From Clostridium saudiense (lineage in GTDB: Bacteria > Bacillota > Clostridia > Clostridiales > Clostridiaceae): a stretch of DNA of 44,039 bases. Within the stretch, counting starts at the first letter, position 1. Each line of letters begins with the position of its first letter. This document shows, in pieces, positions 34,860 to 43,943 of this stretch. Under the pieces are notes generated by a model. The model was not told the origin of the DNA and did no database searches. It was given only the letters and a program-made list of their open reading frames with translations. The position numbers and the translations under genes were made by a program. The stretch covers positions 1 through 44,039 of the forward strand of contig NZ_CBYM010000028.1 of assembly GCF_000577815.1 (NCBI RefSeq). The letters are read 5' to 3'.

Positions 34860-36584
34860 ATGATAGATACTAAACGCTTATACACTATAGAAGATTTAGA
34901 AACTATTTTAGATTCTTTACCCTGTAGCATTTATATAAAAGATAAAGAAGGAAAATATATTTATACTAATAAATTTGCTGCAGATATTTCCGCATTAGAA
35001 AAAGACTCTATTATAGGTAAAACTGATTTTGATTTAAAAGATAGTAGAGAAGCATACAAAAATCTGAGATCTGATAAAAAAACTTTAGAAAATGGAATTC
35101 CCTTACTTACAGAGGAATATGGCATAAACAAAACGCAAAATACACCTTTTAGTGTTTATAAAATTCCATTACTTAACTCAAAAAATGTTGTTACTGTTTC
35201 AAGACCTCTAGATATAAACAGTACAACAAATATTGACTTCAAAAAAATTACATATAAAAAAACTAACATTGATAACCAAAATAACTACTCAGATTTCATA
35301 ATTGAAATATTAAATAACTTATGTACTATACTTGCAGCTTCGAATGTAAACATATTCCTATTTAATAGTGATAATTCAGTAATTAACTCATATGCTTCAT
35401 CCACTATTAACGAAAATATTTTTTATGAAAATATAACTATTAAAATTGATGAACCTCTATTATCAAAAATTGATAATAAAACGAATTCATTTAAACGCTA
35501 TAAATATATAAATTCAATTCTTTCTAAATATTATAAAAAAGAATATACTACTAAAAATACCTCATCATTTATAGTTAAAGAATTATGCTTTGCAAATAAG
35601 GTAATAGGCATACTGCATATAAATTATGATAATATTACTAAATACCAAATAAACAATGAAGGACTCATTAAAGACATATGTGACAATTTAAGTTCACTTT
35701 TAGTAAGCTTTAACGTAACAAACGAGTTTGAAAAGTATGTTTTTAAGAAAAATATGATTAATTCAGTTGAATATTCTCCTTCGATACTTTTAAGTAAAAT
35801 GAATTACTTTGCTACTCTTTCTCATGAGTTTAAGACTCCAATTAATATTATACTTTCAAGTATTCAATTGCTTCTAAAACTACTATCTGATAACTGTGAA
35901 ATCGATAACGATACACTTTTAAAATATTTAAATATTTTAAAACAAAACTCTTATAGATTATTAAGACTTGTCAATAACGTACTAGATAGTAGCAAGCTAG
36001 AAAATAATTTTACTGATTTAACATTAGTTAATTGCAATATAATAAACATAATCGAAAATATAGTATTATCAACATGCGATTATTTAGAACAAAACAATAA
36101 AGAAATAATCTTTGATACTGATGAAGAAGAAGTCTTTCTTTCATGCGATCCTGATAAAATAGAAAAAGTCATACTAAATCTAATTTCGAATTCTTTAAAA
36201 TTTACAGATAGTAATGGAAAAATCAAAGTTAAAATTTTTACAGATTATGAATCAAAAAAACTTTTTGTTCATGTTCAAAATAATGGCCCTGAAATTTCTG
36301 TATCAGATTCTAAGAAAATCTTTAGCAGATTTATTCAAAGTGATGAGTTGTTTACAAAAAAAAATCAAGGAACTGGAATTGGATTATTCTTGTGTAAATC
36401 CTTTATAGAATTGCATGGTGGTGAAATATGGGCCAACCCTAACTTTAAAAATGGTGCAGAATTCATTTTTTATTTACCAATAAAATTAACTAATAGCGAA
36501 AAATTTGATACTTTAAATCAAAGTACACCTTCATCAAAAATTGAAAAATGTAATATAGAATTTTCAGATATATATTCAATATAA
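34860..36584 (+). CDS. Orphan PAS-domain sensor histidine kinase
   Basis: A 574-residue cytoplasmic sensor kinase with no membrane segment. A PAS domain (about 10-120; SIYIKDKEGKYIYTNKFAAD, then GKTDFDL) is followed by a GAF-like region (about 145-285) and the kinase core. The H-box is FATLSHEFKTPINIILSSIQ, the N-box LNLISNSLKFTDS, the F-box FSRFIQSDE and the G2 box GTGIGLFLCKSFIELHGG. The tail reads CNIEFSDIYSI, like that of the kinase at 27813-29741. The G1 box is weak (VQNNGPEIS in place of DxGxG), though the fold appears intact. No response regulator is adjacent on the same strand. The start follows GGAGG with five bases between; an ATG at 34848 overlaps that site. Confidence 0.88.
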   Translation: MIDTKRLYTIEDLETILDSLPCSIYIKDKEGKYIYTNKFAADISALEKDSIIGKTDFDLKDSREAYKNLRSDKKTLENGIPLLTEEYGINKTQNTPFSVYKIPLLNSKNVVTVSRPLDINSTTNIDFKKITYKKTNIDNQNNYSDFIIEILNNLCTILAASNVNIFLFNSDNSVINSYASSTINENIFYENITIKIDEPLLSKIDNKTNSFKRYKYINSILSKYYKKEYTTKNTSSFIVKELCFANKVIGILHINYDNITKYQINNEGLIKDICDNLSSLLVSFNVTNEFEKYVFKKNMINSVEYSPSILLSKMNYFATLSHEFKTPINIILSSIQLLLKLLSDNCEIDNDTLLKYLNILKQNSYRLLRLVNNVLDSSKLENNFTDLTLVNCNIINIIENIVLSTCDYLEQNNKEIIFDTDEEEVFLSCDPDKIEKVILNLISNSLKFTDSNGKIKVKIFTDYESKKLFVHVQNNGPEISVSDSKKIFSRFIQSDELFTKKNQGTGIGLFLCKSFIELHGGEIWANPNFKNGAEFIFYLPIKLTNSEKFDTLNQSTPSSKIEKCNIEFSDIYSI

Positions 36585-36610
36585 TATTGTCTAATTAAAT
36601 TATATTTATA

Positions 36611-36648
36611 TCTAAAAACGGTATCTTTATTTTTAATAAAGATACCGT
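36611..36648 (-). terminator. Terminator, 13-bp perfect stem
   Basis: Arms ACGGTATCTTTAT (36618-36630) and ATAAAGATACCGT (36636-36648). The U-run is best on the minus strand, where it ends the small CWC gene; it can also stop the PAS kinase transcript. Confidence 0.8.
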
Positions 36649-36657
36649 AAAATATAA

Positions 36658-36861
36658 TTACTTATTAAATTTTTCTTTATATTCCATTATGCATTTTTTG
36701 CAAATACACGCCTTTCCCCTTAACTCTGCTGGTATTTGTTCTCTTAACTCTTTAGGAACTTTAATTTTTTCACACCAGCATCCTTCATGAGTTAATCCAT
36801 TTTCATATCCACAATTATTGGGATTTCCACAAATAGGGCAAATACTTTTATCAACTTTCAT
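36658..36861 (-). CDS. Cysteine-rich CWC family small protein
   Basis: A 67-residue protein with the Cys pattern CPICGNPNNC, CWC and CICKKC, typical of the Cys_rich_CWC family. The Cys pairs probably bind zinc or another metal; no function is established for the family. There is no signal peptide. AAGGA lies ten bases before the ATG at 36861; the ATG at 36870 is too close to that site. It ends at a strong terminator and starts in a gap before the MATE remnant, so it is a single-gene unit. Confidence 0.8.
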   Translation of the reverse strand: MKVDKSICPICGNPNNCGYENGLTHEGCWCEKIKVPKELREQIPAELRGKACICKKCIMEYKEKFNK

Positions 36862-37020
36862 TATCTTCATCTTCCTTTTTATTTCTACTAATATAATTTA
36901 ATAATAAACATATTAATTATTAAATATACTTAATAATTAATTATTATATGCATATTAATATATAAATAAAGCCTCTTCTCAACAGCAAACAAAAACATTT
37001 ACTGAATGCACATATAAATT

Positions 37021-37322
37021 TTATGGTACATTTATCAATATACTTTTATTTTTTAACAAAGTTATAGACTTTTTACGTGATTCTATTAATACTATAACAC
37101 CTAAGATTATAAATGTTATTAATTCAGCTAAAGGCAATGATAAAAATACCCCGGTAGTTCCTATAAAAGGAGGCAACACTACTGTAAATATAAATTGAAA
37201 TACAAACCCTCTTCCTATAGATATTATATTTGCATAAATATTTTTACCAATGGCCTGATAATATCCACTCATAGTAAATATTATTCCTATAATAGGACTC
37301 CCAATACAATAAATTAACATTA
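37021..37322 (-). pseudogene. MATE transporter remnant (C-terminal part)
   Basis: About 100 codons from VVMLIYCIGSPIIGIIFTMS to the stop resemble the last third of a MATE exporter (SGYYQAIGKNIYANIISIGR is a typical segment). The first two thirds are missing. Upstream of about 37322 the sequence turns into a histidine kinase in a different reading frame. There is no separate ribosome binding site or start for the fragment, so it cannot make a working transporter. Confidence 0.8.
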
Positions 37323-39243
37323 CCACCTTGCTCAAATCTCTTAAATATAAATTCTTGATCATCCTTAGATATTCCAAGACCATTATCTTCAATAGAAATA
37401 CTTACAGTATTATCTTGCTCTTTAATTAAAACTTTAATTTTCCCATCTTTTTCTGTAAACTTAACTGCATTTCCAATAAGGTTACCAACACATCTCTCTA
37501 TTTCCTTTGAATCACAACATATTGGTAATTCTTCAATTTCTGGATTAATTATTAATTCAATTCCATTATTGTTAATATACTCACTCATATTTAATGCAGT
37601 TTCTTCTACTAAATATACTATATCAATATTTTCTTGTTTACTTATTTTATAAGCACCAGATTCTATCTTAGAACTATCTATAATATCATTTATTATACTT
37701 AATAAACTATTAGAGCTTTTCTTTATTACATCTATATAGTACAAAGCTTTCTCCCTAGTTATATTTCCCTTCTCCTCTAAGGAATTTAATAATTGAAGCA
37801 CAGATAAAATTATATTTAATGGTGTTCTTAATTCATACTATTATCTATAATTATACTATTTATATAATCATTAGCTAATCCATCTTGCTCATAATAATTA
37901 ATAAAGCTTTCTTCTTTAATATTAAACTTAGTTAATATTATTATATTATTGTTCCTTCCTTCTAATATACACTTAATTTTATTACTTAATAAAGAATAAA
38001 TGTCATTTTCATCAAAAACAAATCTCACCATATCATTTTCAGATATATCAAACTTAATTAATCCATTTTCATCAGTTCCTATCCTTAAATCGTTATTATC
38101 ATCTTCCCAAAATGTTGTTATACTACTTTCATATATTCCATATTTATTTAATATATTATTTATTGTATTACTAAATTGCTGCTCTATATTTAATATACTA
38201 ATTCCCTTATTAGTACCTACCCATAGCACTCCACTTCTATCTTCATATAAACATGTTATTGAATTACTCAACAAATAATTAGGTGCCGCATTATATATCT
38301 TTATTTTATTACTACTTATAATATATCTTATTAACCCATTTCCTTCTGAAAGCCACATATCTCCATTGCTTTTATGTAATAATTGGGTTACATTATTATA
38401 TAATTCTGTTTCTATTCTAATATCAACGTTAAAACTTCCTGTTTCATAATCTATATTTATTACTTTAAATATACCACTTTTAGCTTATATCCATATTTCT
38501 CCTTTACAATTTTTATCTATTTCATATACATATTCTAATTTATCATTTTCATTTTTGCTATTATATATAGAATTTGTATTTAAATTCATAACAGCTATTC
38601 CATCTATAGTCGATATCCACAAGTATCCAAAATCATCCTCTTGTAAGTCAGTTATGTAATTATTAGTTATGCTACTATTGCTACCATCTGAATAATACTT
38701 TATAAATCTATTATTAACCTCATCATATTTATTTAATCCATATTTAGTTCCAATCCACATGGTATCATTACTATCCCTATATATCGTTGTTATATCCCCA
38801 TTAGATAATTCAGAGTCCTTACCTTCTTCCGCTCCTATTCTTATTATCTTATCTCTATCTCTGTTGATAATATTTAATCCATACTCTATCCCAACCCATA
38901 TATTCTTATGTCTATCTTCATTTATACTTGTAATATGTGGTGATGCAATACTGTTTTCAGTATTATTTTCATAAGAATATTTTACTAGCATATTACCATT
39001 ATATTGATTTAATCCATCCTCTGTACCTATCCAAATATAACCTATGGAATCTTGATAAATATCTGTTATAAGATTACTTGATAATCCATCATTTACAGTT
39101 AAATTTTTGAAATTTATTTTATTTTCCTGTACAGTTGATTCATTACAAAATTCTATTTTATCAGCATAAACTACATTATATTTAATTAATAAATTAAATA
39201 ATACCATAATAAATAATATTATTTTTTTTATGTTTCTTTTCAT
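37322..39243 (-). pseudogene. Decayed beta-propeller sensor histidine kinase
   Basis: Remnant of a large sensor kinase. It opens with a signal peptide (MKRNIKKIILFIMVLFNLLI) and Reg_prop propeller repeats such as DSIGYIWIGTEDGLNQYNG. A nonsense TAA at 38487-38485 interrupts the same frame, which then resumes with AKSGIFKVINIDY and more repeats down to about 37838. There it joins, in another frame, ELRTPLNIILSVLQLL from just after the phospho-acceptor His of a kinase; the His codon itself is lost or reads TAT. The rest of the propeller, the Y_Y_Y domain and the membrane helix are absent. The kinase runs through NLIGNAVKFTEKDGK and DNGLGIS to FKRFEQGG, then fuses to the MATE remnant at about 37322. 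At least one stop and two deletions make it non-functional. Confidence 0.85.
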
Positions 39244-39326
39244 TTATATCATTCTCCACTTTTACCATCACTATCCAATGAACACAATTACATTTTCATA
39301 ATTATTCCAATAATTATAATGATAAT

Positions 39327-39357
39327 AAAAAAATAAGACATTTAATGTCTTATTTTT
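39327..39357. terminator. Terminator after the HTH regulator gene
   Basis: Arms AAATAAGACAT and ATGTCTTATTT around the loop TTA, A/T flanked on both sides, centred at 39343. It sits just beyond the minus-strand regulator stop. Confidence 0.8.
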
Positions 39358-39364
39358 CATATTT

Positions 39365-40015
39365 TTATACTATTTTGATATTTTTTTTATTTATTCTATA
39401 ATCAATTATGTTAGCTTTACATTTTTTATTTATAACTACAACATTATATATATCTTTTATTAAAAGTAATTTATATTCTTCATTATATCCATATAAACAT
39501 AGTCCTTCTTTTCTTAAAACATAAGAAATTGGAAGTAAAGTTATTTTACCTTTTTTACTATCTATCTCTATATAATTCTTATTTTCTAAAGCTTTATCAA
39601 TTTCCTTACATATATTACTTTCAGCATCAAACTTTTCATCATATAAATCTACTATAAAATGCTCCTTTAATTTTTCTAGGGCTTTCGTAGAGTTACCCTT
39701 ATCCAAAATTTTAAACCTATCAATTAAATTTGCCTCTTCTATATCCTTACTTATATTTTCAGAAATATATATTGAAAACATTAGCTTTTCATAATCATTA
39801 TTTCTTAATATTTGTCTGTTTATTACATAATCTCCGTCTATAATAACTCCGCCATTTTTTCCCCTATATATTATTATCGGAATACCTAATACTGATAATT
39901 TATCTAAATCCCTTTGAATCGTTCTAGGTGATACATTATAAACTGTAGCAAGTTCCTTAATTGTAACTTTAGAACTACTTCTTAATAAATAAAATAAAAT
40001 TTCCAATAATCTCAT
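39365..40015 (-). CDS. HTH/WYL-like transcriptional regulator
   Basis: A 216-residue regulator. The N-terminal winged helix (VTIKELATVYNVSPRTIQRD, about 17-36) is of the HTH_11/DeoR type and is followed by YRGKNGG in the wing. The C-terminal part (about 140-205) resembles a shortened WYL domain (ITLLPISYVLRKEGLCLYGY). It lies 20 bases behind the amidohydrolase gene on the same strand and is probably cotranscribed. It may control its own operon through the dyad at 41290-41314. No strong Shine-Dalgarno precedes the ATG, so coupling to the upstream gene is likely. Confidence 0.8.
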   Translation of the reverse strand: MRLLEILFYLLRSSSKVTIKELATVYNVSPRTIQRDLDKLSVLGIPIIIYRGKNGGVIIDGDYVINRQILRNNDYEKLMFSIYISENISKDIEEANLIDRFKILDKGNSTKALEKLKEHFIVDLYDEKFDAESNICKEIDKALENKNYIEIDSKKGKITLLPISYVLRKEGLCLYGYNEEYKLLLIKDIYNVVVINKKCKANIIDYRINKKNIKIV

Positions 40016-40035
40016 AATTATTGCTATTAAATTTC

Positions 40036-41220
40036 TTATTTATTATTTTTTAGCCACATAATAGAACAATATGTATGCATAGCGGCTCCAGTAACTAATA
40101 TATCTTCGTTAAATACAACTTTTTCATTATGCATTGGTTCACCATATAATGGATTTTCTTGCTTAGTACCAGCACCTAACATAAGGTAAACACTTGGTAC
40201 TTCATATGAATAAGATGCAAAATCTTCTGATCCCATTCCTCCACCTTCAAATAAGCACACAGCCTTTTCACCAACTAAGTCTTTTACATAAGAAGTAACT
40301 TCCTTAGCTAGTTCAGTATCATTTGTTAATGGTGGTACTGATGATAATTCTATTAATTTAGCTTCTCCTCTAAACATCTTAGCTGTAGATTCCACTATAT
40401 CCTTCATTCTATCAAATATAAATTCTCCAACTTCTTTATCTAAAGCTCTTATTGTACCTTCCATAACAACTTCTCCAGGTATTATATTAGGTGCTTCTCC
40501 CCCTACAAATTTTCCTATTGTTACAACTGCTGGTTTTGTAGCTGATATTTCTCTTGCAATAATTTCTTGTAAAGATATATATATGTGTGCTGCTATATTT
40601 ATTGGATCTACCCCAAGTTCTGGCATAGCTCCATGGCATCCTGTTCCATTTACAACTATTCTGAATCTATTACATCCAGCTATACTAGTTCCTAAACCAC
40701 ATAATACAACATTAGATGGTGTAGAAGAATGTACGTGCATTGCCATAGCTGCATCAACCTTAGGGTTTTCAAGTACGCCTGCCGCTAACATCTTTTTAGC
40801 TCCAGTAAATCCTTCTTCATCTGGTTGGAATACTAGTTTAATAGTTCCTTCTATCTCATCTTGATTTTGTCTAAGTAATTTTGCTGCACCTAAAAGCATT
40901 GCTGTATGCATATCGTGTCCACAAGAATGCATACATCCATTATTTGATTTAAAATCACATTCAGTAGCTTCTGCCATTGGTAGCGCATCCATATCTGCTC
41001 TTAGTAAAAATGTTTTACCTGGCTTATTTCCTTTAATTGTAGCAACTATACCACTTTCACATATCTCTTCTGGCTCATAACCAAACTCCTTTAACTTATC
41101 CATTACATAAGCTTTAGTTTTAGGCAATTTATCCCCAACCTCTGGATTTTTATGGATGGTTCTTCTAAATTCTACGATATCATCCTTTATTAAATTTGCT
41201 TGTTCCATAAATTTATTCAT
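40036..41220 (-). CDS. M20 family amidohydrolase (N-acyl-amino-acid/hippurate hydrolase type)
   Basis: A 394-residue metallohydrolase. The metal site is visible as MHSCGHDMHTAMLLGAAKLL (about residue 94), QPDEEGFTGAKKML (about residue 133), AMHVHSS (about residue 161) and MGSEDFASYS near residue 331. These are hallmarks of the M20D subfamily that removes acyl groups from amino acids or hydrolyses hippurate-like amides and indole-acetyl-amino acids. The lid domain (about 185-300) is present. It heads an operon with the HTH regulator. Its candidate -10 TATTAT (41283-41278) lies next to a 9-bp dyad over the -35 region. GGAAG precedes the start by about nine bases. Confidence 0.92.
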   Translation of the reverse strand: MNKFMEQANLIKDDIVEFRRTIHKNPEVGDKLPKTKAYVMDKLKEFGYEPEEICESGIVATIKGNKPGKTFLLRADMDALPMAEATECDFKSNNGCMHSCGHDMHTAMLLGAAKLLRQNQDEIEGTIKLVFQPDEEGFTGAKKMLAAGVLENPKVDAAMAMHVHSSTPSNVVLCGLGTSIAGCNRFRIVVNGTGCHGAMPELGVDPINIAAHIYISLQEIIAREISATKPAVVTIGKFVGGEAPNIIPGEVVMEGTIRALDKEVGEFIFDRMKDIVESTAKMFRGEAKLIELSSVPPLTNDTELAKEVTSYVKDLVGEKAVCLFEGGGMGSEDFASYSYEVPSVYLMLGAGTKQENPLYGEPMHNEKVVFNEDILVTGAAMHTYCSIMWLKNNK

Positions 41221-41289
41221 GTCTACACTTCCTTATAAATTAAAATCTTTTTATGCATTAATTCATTTTCACTATATATAATATTCCTT

Positions 41290-41314
41290 AAATACGACAT
41301 TTGTAGTCGTATTT
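41290..41314. promoter_or_regulatory. Dyad over the amidohydrolase promoter (operator candidate)
   Basis: AAATACGAC (41290-41298) and GTCGTATTT (41306-41314), 7-base centre. On the minus strand it covers the -35 position of the candidate amidohydrolase promoter (-10 at 41283-41278). T7 follows on the plus strand, so it could also stop transcription in that direction, but no plus-strand gene ends here. Confidence 0.5.
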
Positions 41315-41601
41315 TTTTATTAAAAAAAATTTTACATATAAATTATTTTTTATAGTACTTTTAATATACTGTACAACATAAGTTTACTCCATCTTATCTA
41401 TTTTTAAATATATTATTTCAAACTTATTCATCAAATACTCTATCTTTAAAATAATACTTTATGTCATTATTAGTAATTTCTTTTATCACTTTACAAAAAA
41501 TCCCCTATAATATTTATATTACTTATGAAATTTCCTACAAAAATATCTTAATAATAAAAAATATAAATAGATAGTAATACTCTAATATAATATCAATTAA
41601 T

Positions 41602-41639
41602 AAGCTTTGTAACTTCAATATTGTATCGTTACAAAGCTT
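41602..41639 (+). other. 12-bp hairpin in the pdxK leader
   Basis: Perfect arms AAGCTTTGTAAC (41602-41613) and GTTACAAAGCTT (41628-41639), followed by TTAAAATTG, about 60 bases before the start of the kinase gene. It may be an attenuator or a weak terminator; no known riboswitch fold was recognised upstream. The rest of the 478-base gap 41221-41698 holds only the dyad at 41290 and AT-rich sequence. Confidence 0.5.
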
Positions 41640-41698
41640 TTAAAATTGATTTTCCTATACTCTTCTTTTATAATTATTACTTAAAGGATGTGAAAAAA

Positions 41699-42529
41699 AT
41701 GAGGGGATTTAATCAGAAAAAAATAGCGCTTATAAATGATATAACTGGCTTTGGTAGATGCTCTATAGCAGTTTCTTTACCTATTATCTCAGCACTTAAA
41801 GTTCAATGTTGTTTTATACCAACAGCAATCCTATCTAATCATACTGGATTCAATAATTTTTTCTTTGAAGATTATACTCCTAAAATGAGAGAATATATAA
41901 ATAATTGGGAAACTCTAGGATTAAATTTTGATGGAATTTGTACTGGATTTTTAGGATCAAAAGAGCAAATAAAAATAGTAATAGAATTTTTAGAAAAATT
42001 TAAAACAAAAGATAATATAGTCTTAATCGATCCCGTTATGGGTGATTATGGAAAACTTTATTCCACTTATACAGATGAAATGTGCAAAGAGATGCAAAAC
42101 TTAATAAAATATGCAGATGTTTTAACACCTAATCTTACTGAGCTTTGTAGATTATTAGACTTACCTTATCCCAATGAAACTCCAACTCATGAAGAATTAT
42201 ATTCTTTATGTGAAAGATTATCACTTGAAGGTCCAAGTAAAATAGTAATTACGGGTTTACAAAGACAAGGAGCAATAGAAAACTTTATATTTGAAACTGA
42301 TAAACCTTTTAAAATTATAAAGGTTGAAAAAATAGGTGGCGATCGTTCAGGCACCGGTGATGTTTTTTCCTCTATTGTATCAGCTAGTATTGTTAAAGGA
42401 GAAGATTTTGTGTCTTCGGTTGAAAAGGCTACGAGCTTTATTAGTAAATCATTAAAGTTTACTACTGATTTAAACTTACCTGGAAGCTATGGTGTTTGTT
42501 TTGAAGAATTTTTAACTGAATTAAAATAA
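41699..42529 (+). CDS. Pyridoxamine/pyridoxine kinase
   Basis: A 276-residue ribokinase-fold vitamin kinase that phosphorylates B6 vitamers to make PLP precursors. INDITGFGRCSIAVSLPI at the start and FIPTAILSNHTGF (about 39) line the vitamin site; VLIDPVMGDYGKLY (about 112) and the anion-hole/catalytic GGDRSGTGDVFSS (about 212) are intact. The wording matches clostridial pyridoxamine kinases of the PdxK/PdxY group. The true start is ATG 41699 with AAAGGATG upstream; the frame is open further upstream but lacks a site. It is followed after 19 bases by the radical SAM gene, so the two form an operon. Confidence 0.9.
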   Translation: MRGFNQKKIALINDITGFGRCSIAVSLPIISALKVQCCFIPTAILSNHTGFNNFFFEDYTPKMREYINNWETLGLNFDGICTGFLGSKEQIKIVIEFLEKFKTKDNIVLIDPVMGDYGKLYSTYTDEMCKEMQNLIKYADVLTPNLTELCRLLDLPYPNETPTHEELYSLCERLSLEGPSKIVITGLQRQGAIENFIFETDKPFKIIKVEKIGGDRSGTGDVFSSIVSASIVKGEDFVSSVEKATSFISKSLKFTTDLNLPGSYGVCFEEFLTELK

Positions 42530-42548
42530 TATAAAAGGATGTGTTTAA

Positions 42549-43208
42549 ATGGTTATTTTATATACTAGTGATAAGGGTAATTTTATAAGCTTAAAAAATA
42601 TAACTATTGATGAAATGGAAGCAAGGGGAATAAAGAAAAATATTTATGTGAATTTAACTAATCGTTGTCCCTGTGCCTGTACATTTTGTTTAAGAACGAC
42701 AAAAAAAATGGCTGAAACTAATAGCTTATGGCTTCAAAAGGAACCAACAATTGAAGAAGTAATTGCTGAGTTTGAATCTATAGATATTAGCCTTTATGAT
42801 GAAATTATCTTCTGTGGTTTTGGAGAACCAACAGAAAGATTAGATGCAATAATTGAAATTTCAAAATATATAAAGAAAAGAAATTCAAATATGCCAACAA
42901 GGATAAATACTAACGGATTGGGCGACTTAATTAACAAAAAAGAAATTGCACCTTTATTAAAAGATTTAATTGATACAGTTTCAATTAGTCTTAATGCTCC
43001 AACTGCTAAAGAATTTTATGAAATAACTAAGAATAAATTTGGAATTGAATCTTACGAAGCTATGAAAAAATTTGCAGTATCATGCAAATCTTATATTCCA
43101 AACGTTGTATTTACTGTAGTTGATTGTATTGGTGAAGATGATATTAAGGCTAGCCAAAAAGTATGTGATGATTTAGGTATAAAATTAAGAGTTAGACCTT
43201 TTGAATAA
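42549..43208 (+). CDS. Radical SAM protein (TatD-associated type)
   Basis: A 219-residue radical SAM protein. The [4Fe-4S] motif CPCACTFC (CxxxCxxC) is near residue 39 in YVNLTNRCPCACTFCLR. FCGFGEPTERLDAIIE (about 97) is the GGE-like SAM motif, followed by TRINTNG and SISLNAPT. The length and wording match the short radical SAM proteins often encoded near or fused to TatD hydrolases; no TatD gene is seen here. The reaction is unknown. AAAGGATG precedes the ATG. It is cotranscribed with the pyridoxamine kinase and ends at a strong terminator. Confidence 0.85.
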   Translation: MVILYTSDKGNFISLKNITIDEMEARGIKKNIYVNLTNRCPCACTFCLRTTKKMAETNSLWLQKEPTIEEVIAEFESIDISLYDEIIFCGFGEPTERLDAIIEISKYIKKRNSNMPTRINTNGLGDLINKKEIAPLLKDLIDTVSISLNAPTAKEFYEITKNKFGIESYEAMKKFAVSCKSYIPNVVFTVVDCIGEDDIKASQKVCDDLGIKLRVRPFE

Positions 43209-43215
43209 AATATTA

Positions 43216-43254
43216 AGTGCAGATTATCTAATTTGATGGTCTGCGCTTTTTTTT
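43216..43254 (+). terminator. Terminator after the radical SAM gene
   Basis: Arms AGTGCAGATTATC (43216-43228) and GATGGTCTGCGCT (43234-43246) with G-T pairs, followed by T8 on the plus strand. Confidence 0.88.
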
Positions 43255-43334
43255 CTTATTATACATATTTAATATACGTCACTAATATTATTAATTAGTA
43301 AAACAATATTAATTGATAAGAAGGTGTTACCATA

Positions 43335-43943
43335 ATGTTTTATTATAATCAAAGTATAAATGATAATGAAAAATACAAAGAAGAATCAAAAGATTTTTCT
43401 AGTATACTTACAGAAAAATCATTAAAATCCAGAACTATTTTTATTTCTGGTGAAATTAATCAAGAATTAGCTGAGAAGGTATGTACTAAACTATTAATTC
43501 TTGAAGAATTAAGCGATGAACCAATTAAAATATTTATAAATAGTCAGGGTGGACATGTTGAATCTGCTGATACAATACATGACGTCATTAAATTTATTAA
43601 GCCAAAGGTTATTATGATTGGTACAGGCTGGGTAGCTAGCGCGGGAATAACTATATATCTTGCCGCTGAAAAAGAAAATAGATATTCATTACCTAATACA
43701 AGATATATGATACATCAACCATTAGGTGGATTTAACGGTCCTGCTACTGATATTGGAATTGAAGCAAAAGAAATACTTAGAGTCCGCACTAGAATTAATA
43801 ATTTAATTAGTGAAGCAACTAATCAACCTATAGAAAAGGTTAATAAAGATACTGACAGAAACTATTGGTTAACTTCTACCGAAGCATTAGAATATGGATT
43901 AGTTAATAAAATTATCTCAAAGCATTCTGATCTTTGTGATTAA
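43335..43943 (+). CDS. ClpP-like serine protease paralogue with Asn in the triad
   Basis: A 202-residue ClpP family protein. The Ser nucleophile is in GWVASAGITIYLAA (about residue 108) and the His in RYMIHQPLGGF (about residue 133). At the place of the catalytic Asp the sequence is DTDRNYW where ordinary ClpP has DxDRDxF, so the third residue is Asn (about residue 178). Listeria ClpP1 also has Asn there and needs ClpP2 to be fully active. The N-terminus (MFYYNQSINDNEKYKEESKD) is longer than in housekeeping ClpP. No Clp ATPase is adjacent. It has its own AAGGTG ribosome binding site and terminator, and is monocistronic. Confidence 0.88.
   Translation: MFYYNQSINDNEKYKEESKDFSSILTEKSLKSRTIFISGEINQELAEKVCTKLLILEELSDEPIKIFINSQGGHVESADTIHDVIKFIKPKVIMIGTGWVASAGITIYLAAEKENRYSLPNTRYMIHQPLGGFNGPATDIGIEAKEILRVRTRINNLISEATNQPIEKVNKDTDRNYWLTSTEALEYGLVNKIISKHSDLCD

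Noticed and set aside
37021..37838. Insertion sequence or transposon causing the kinase-MATE fusion
   Set aside because: No transposase frame, terminal inverted repeat or target duplication was seen at either junction; simple deletion explains it better.
41290..41320. Terminator of a plus-strand gene
   Set aside because: All genes to the left are on the minus strand, so an operator dyad for the amidohydrolase promoter is more plausible, though the T-run is noted.
41330..41640. PLP or other riboswitch before the pyridoxamine kinase
   Set aside because: Only a plain hairpin was found; no conserved core of a known riboswitch class could be recognised.
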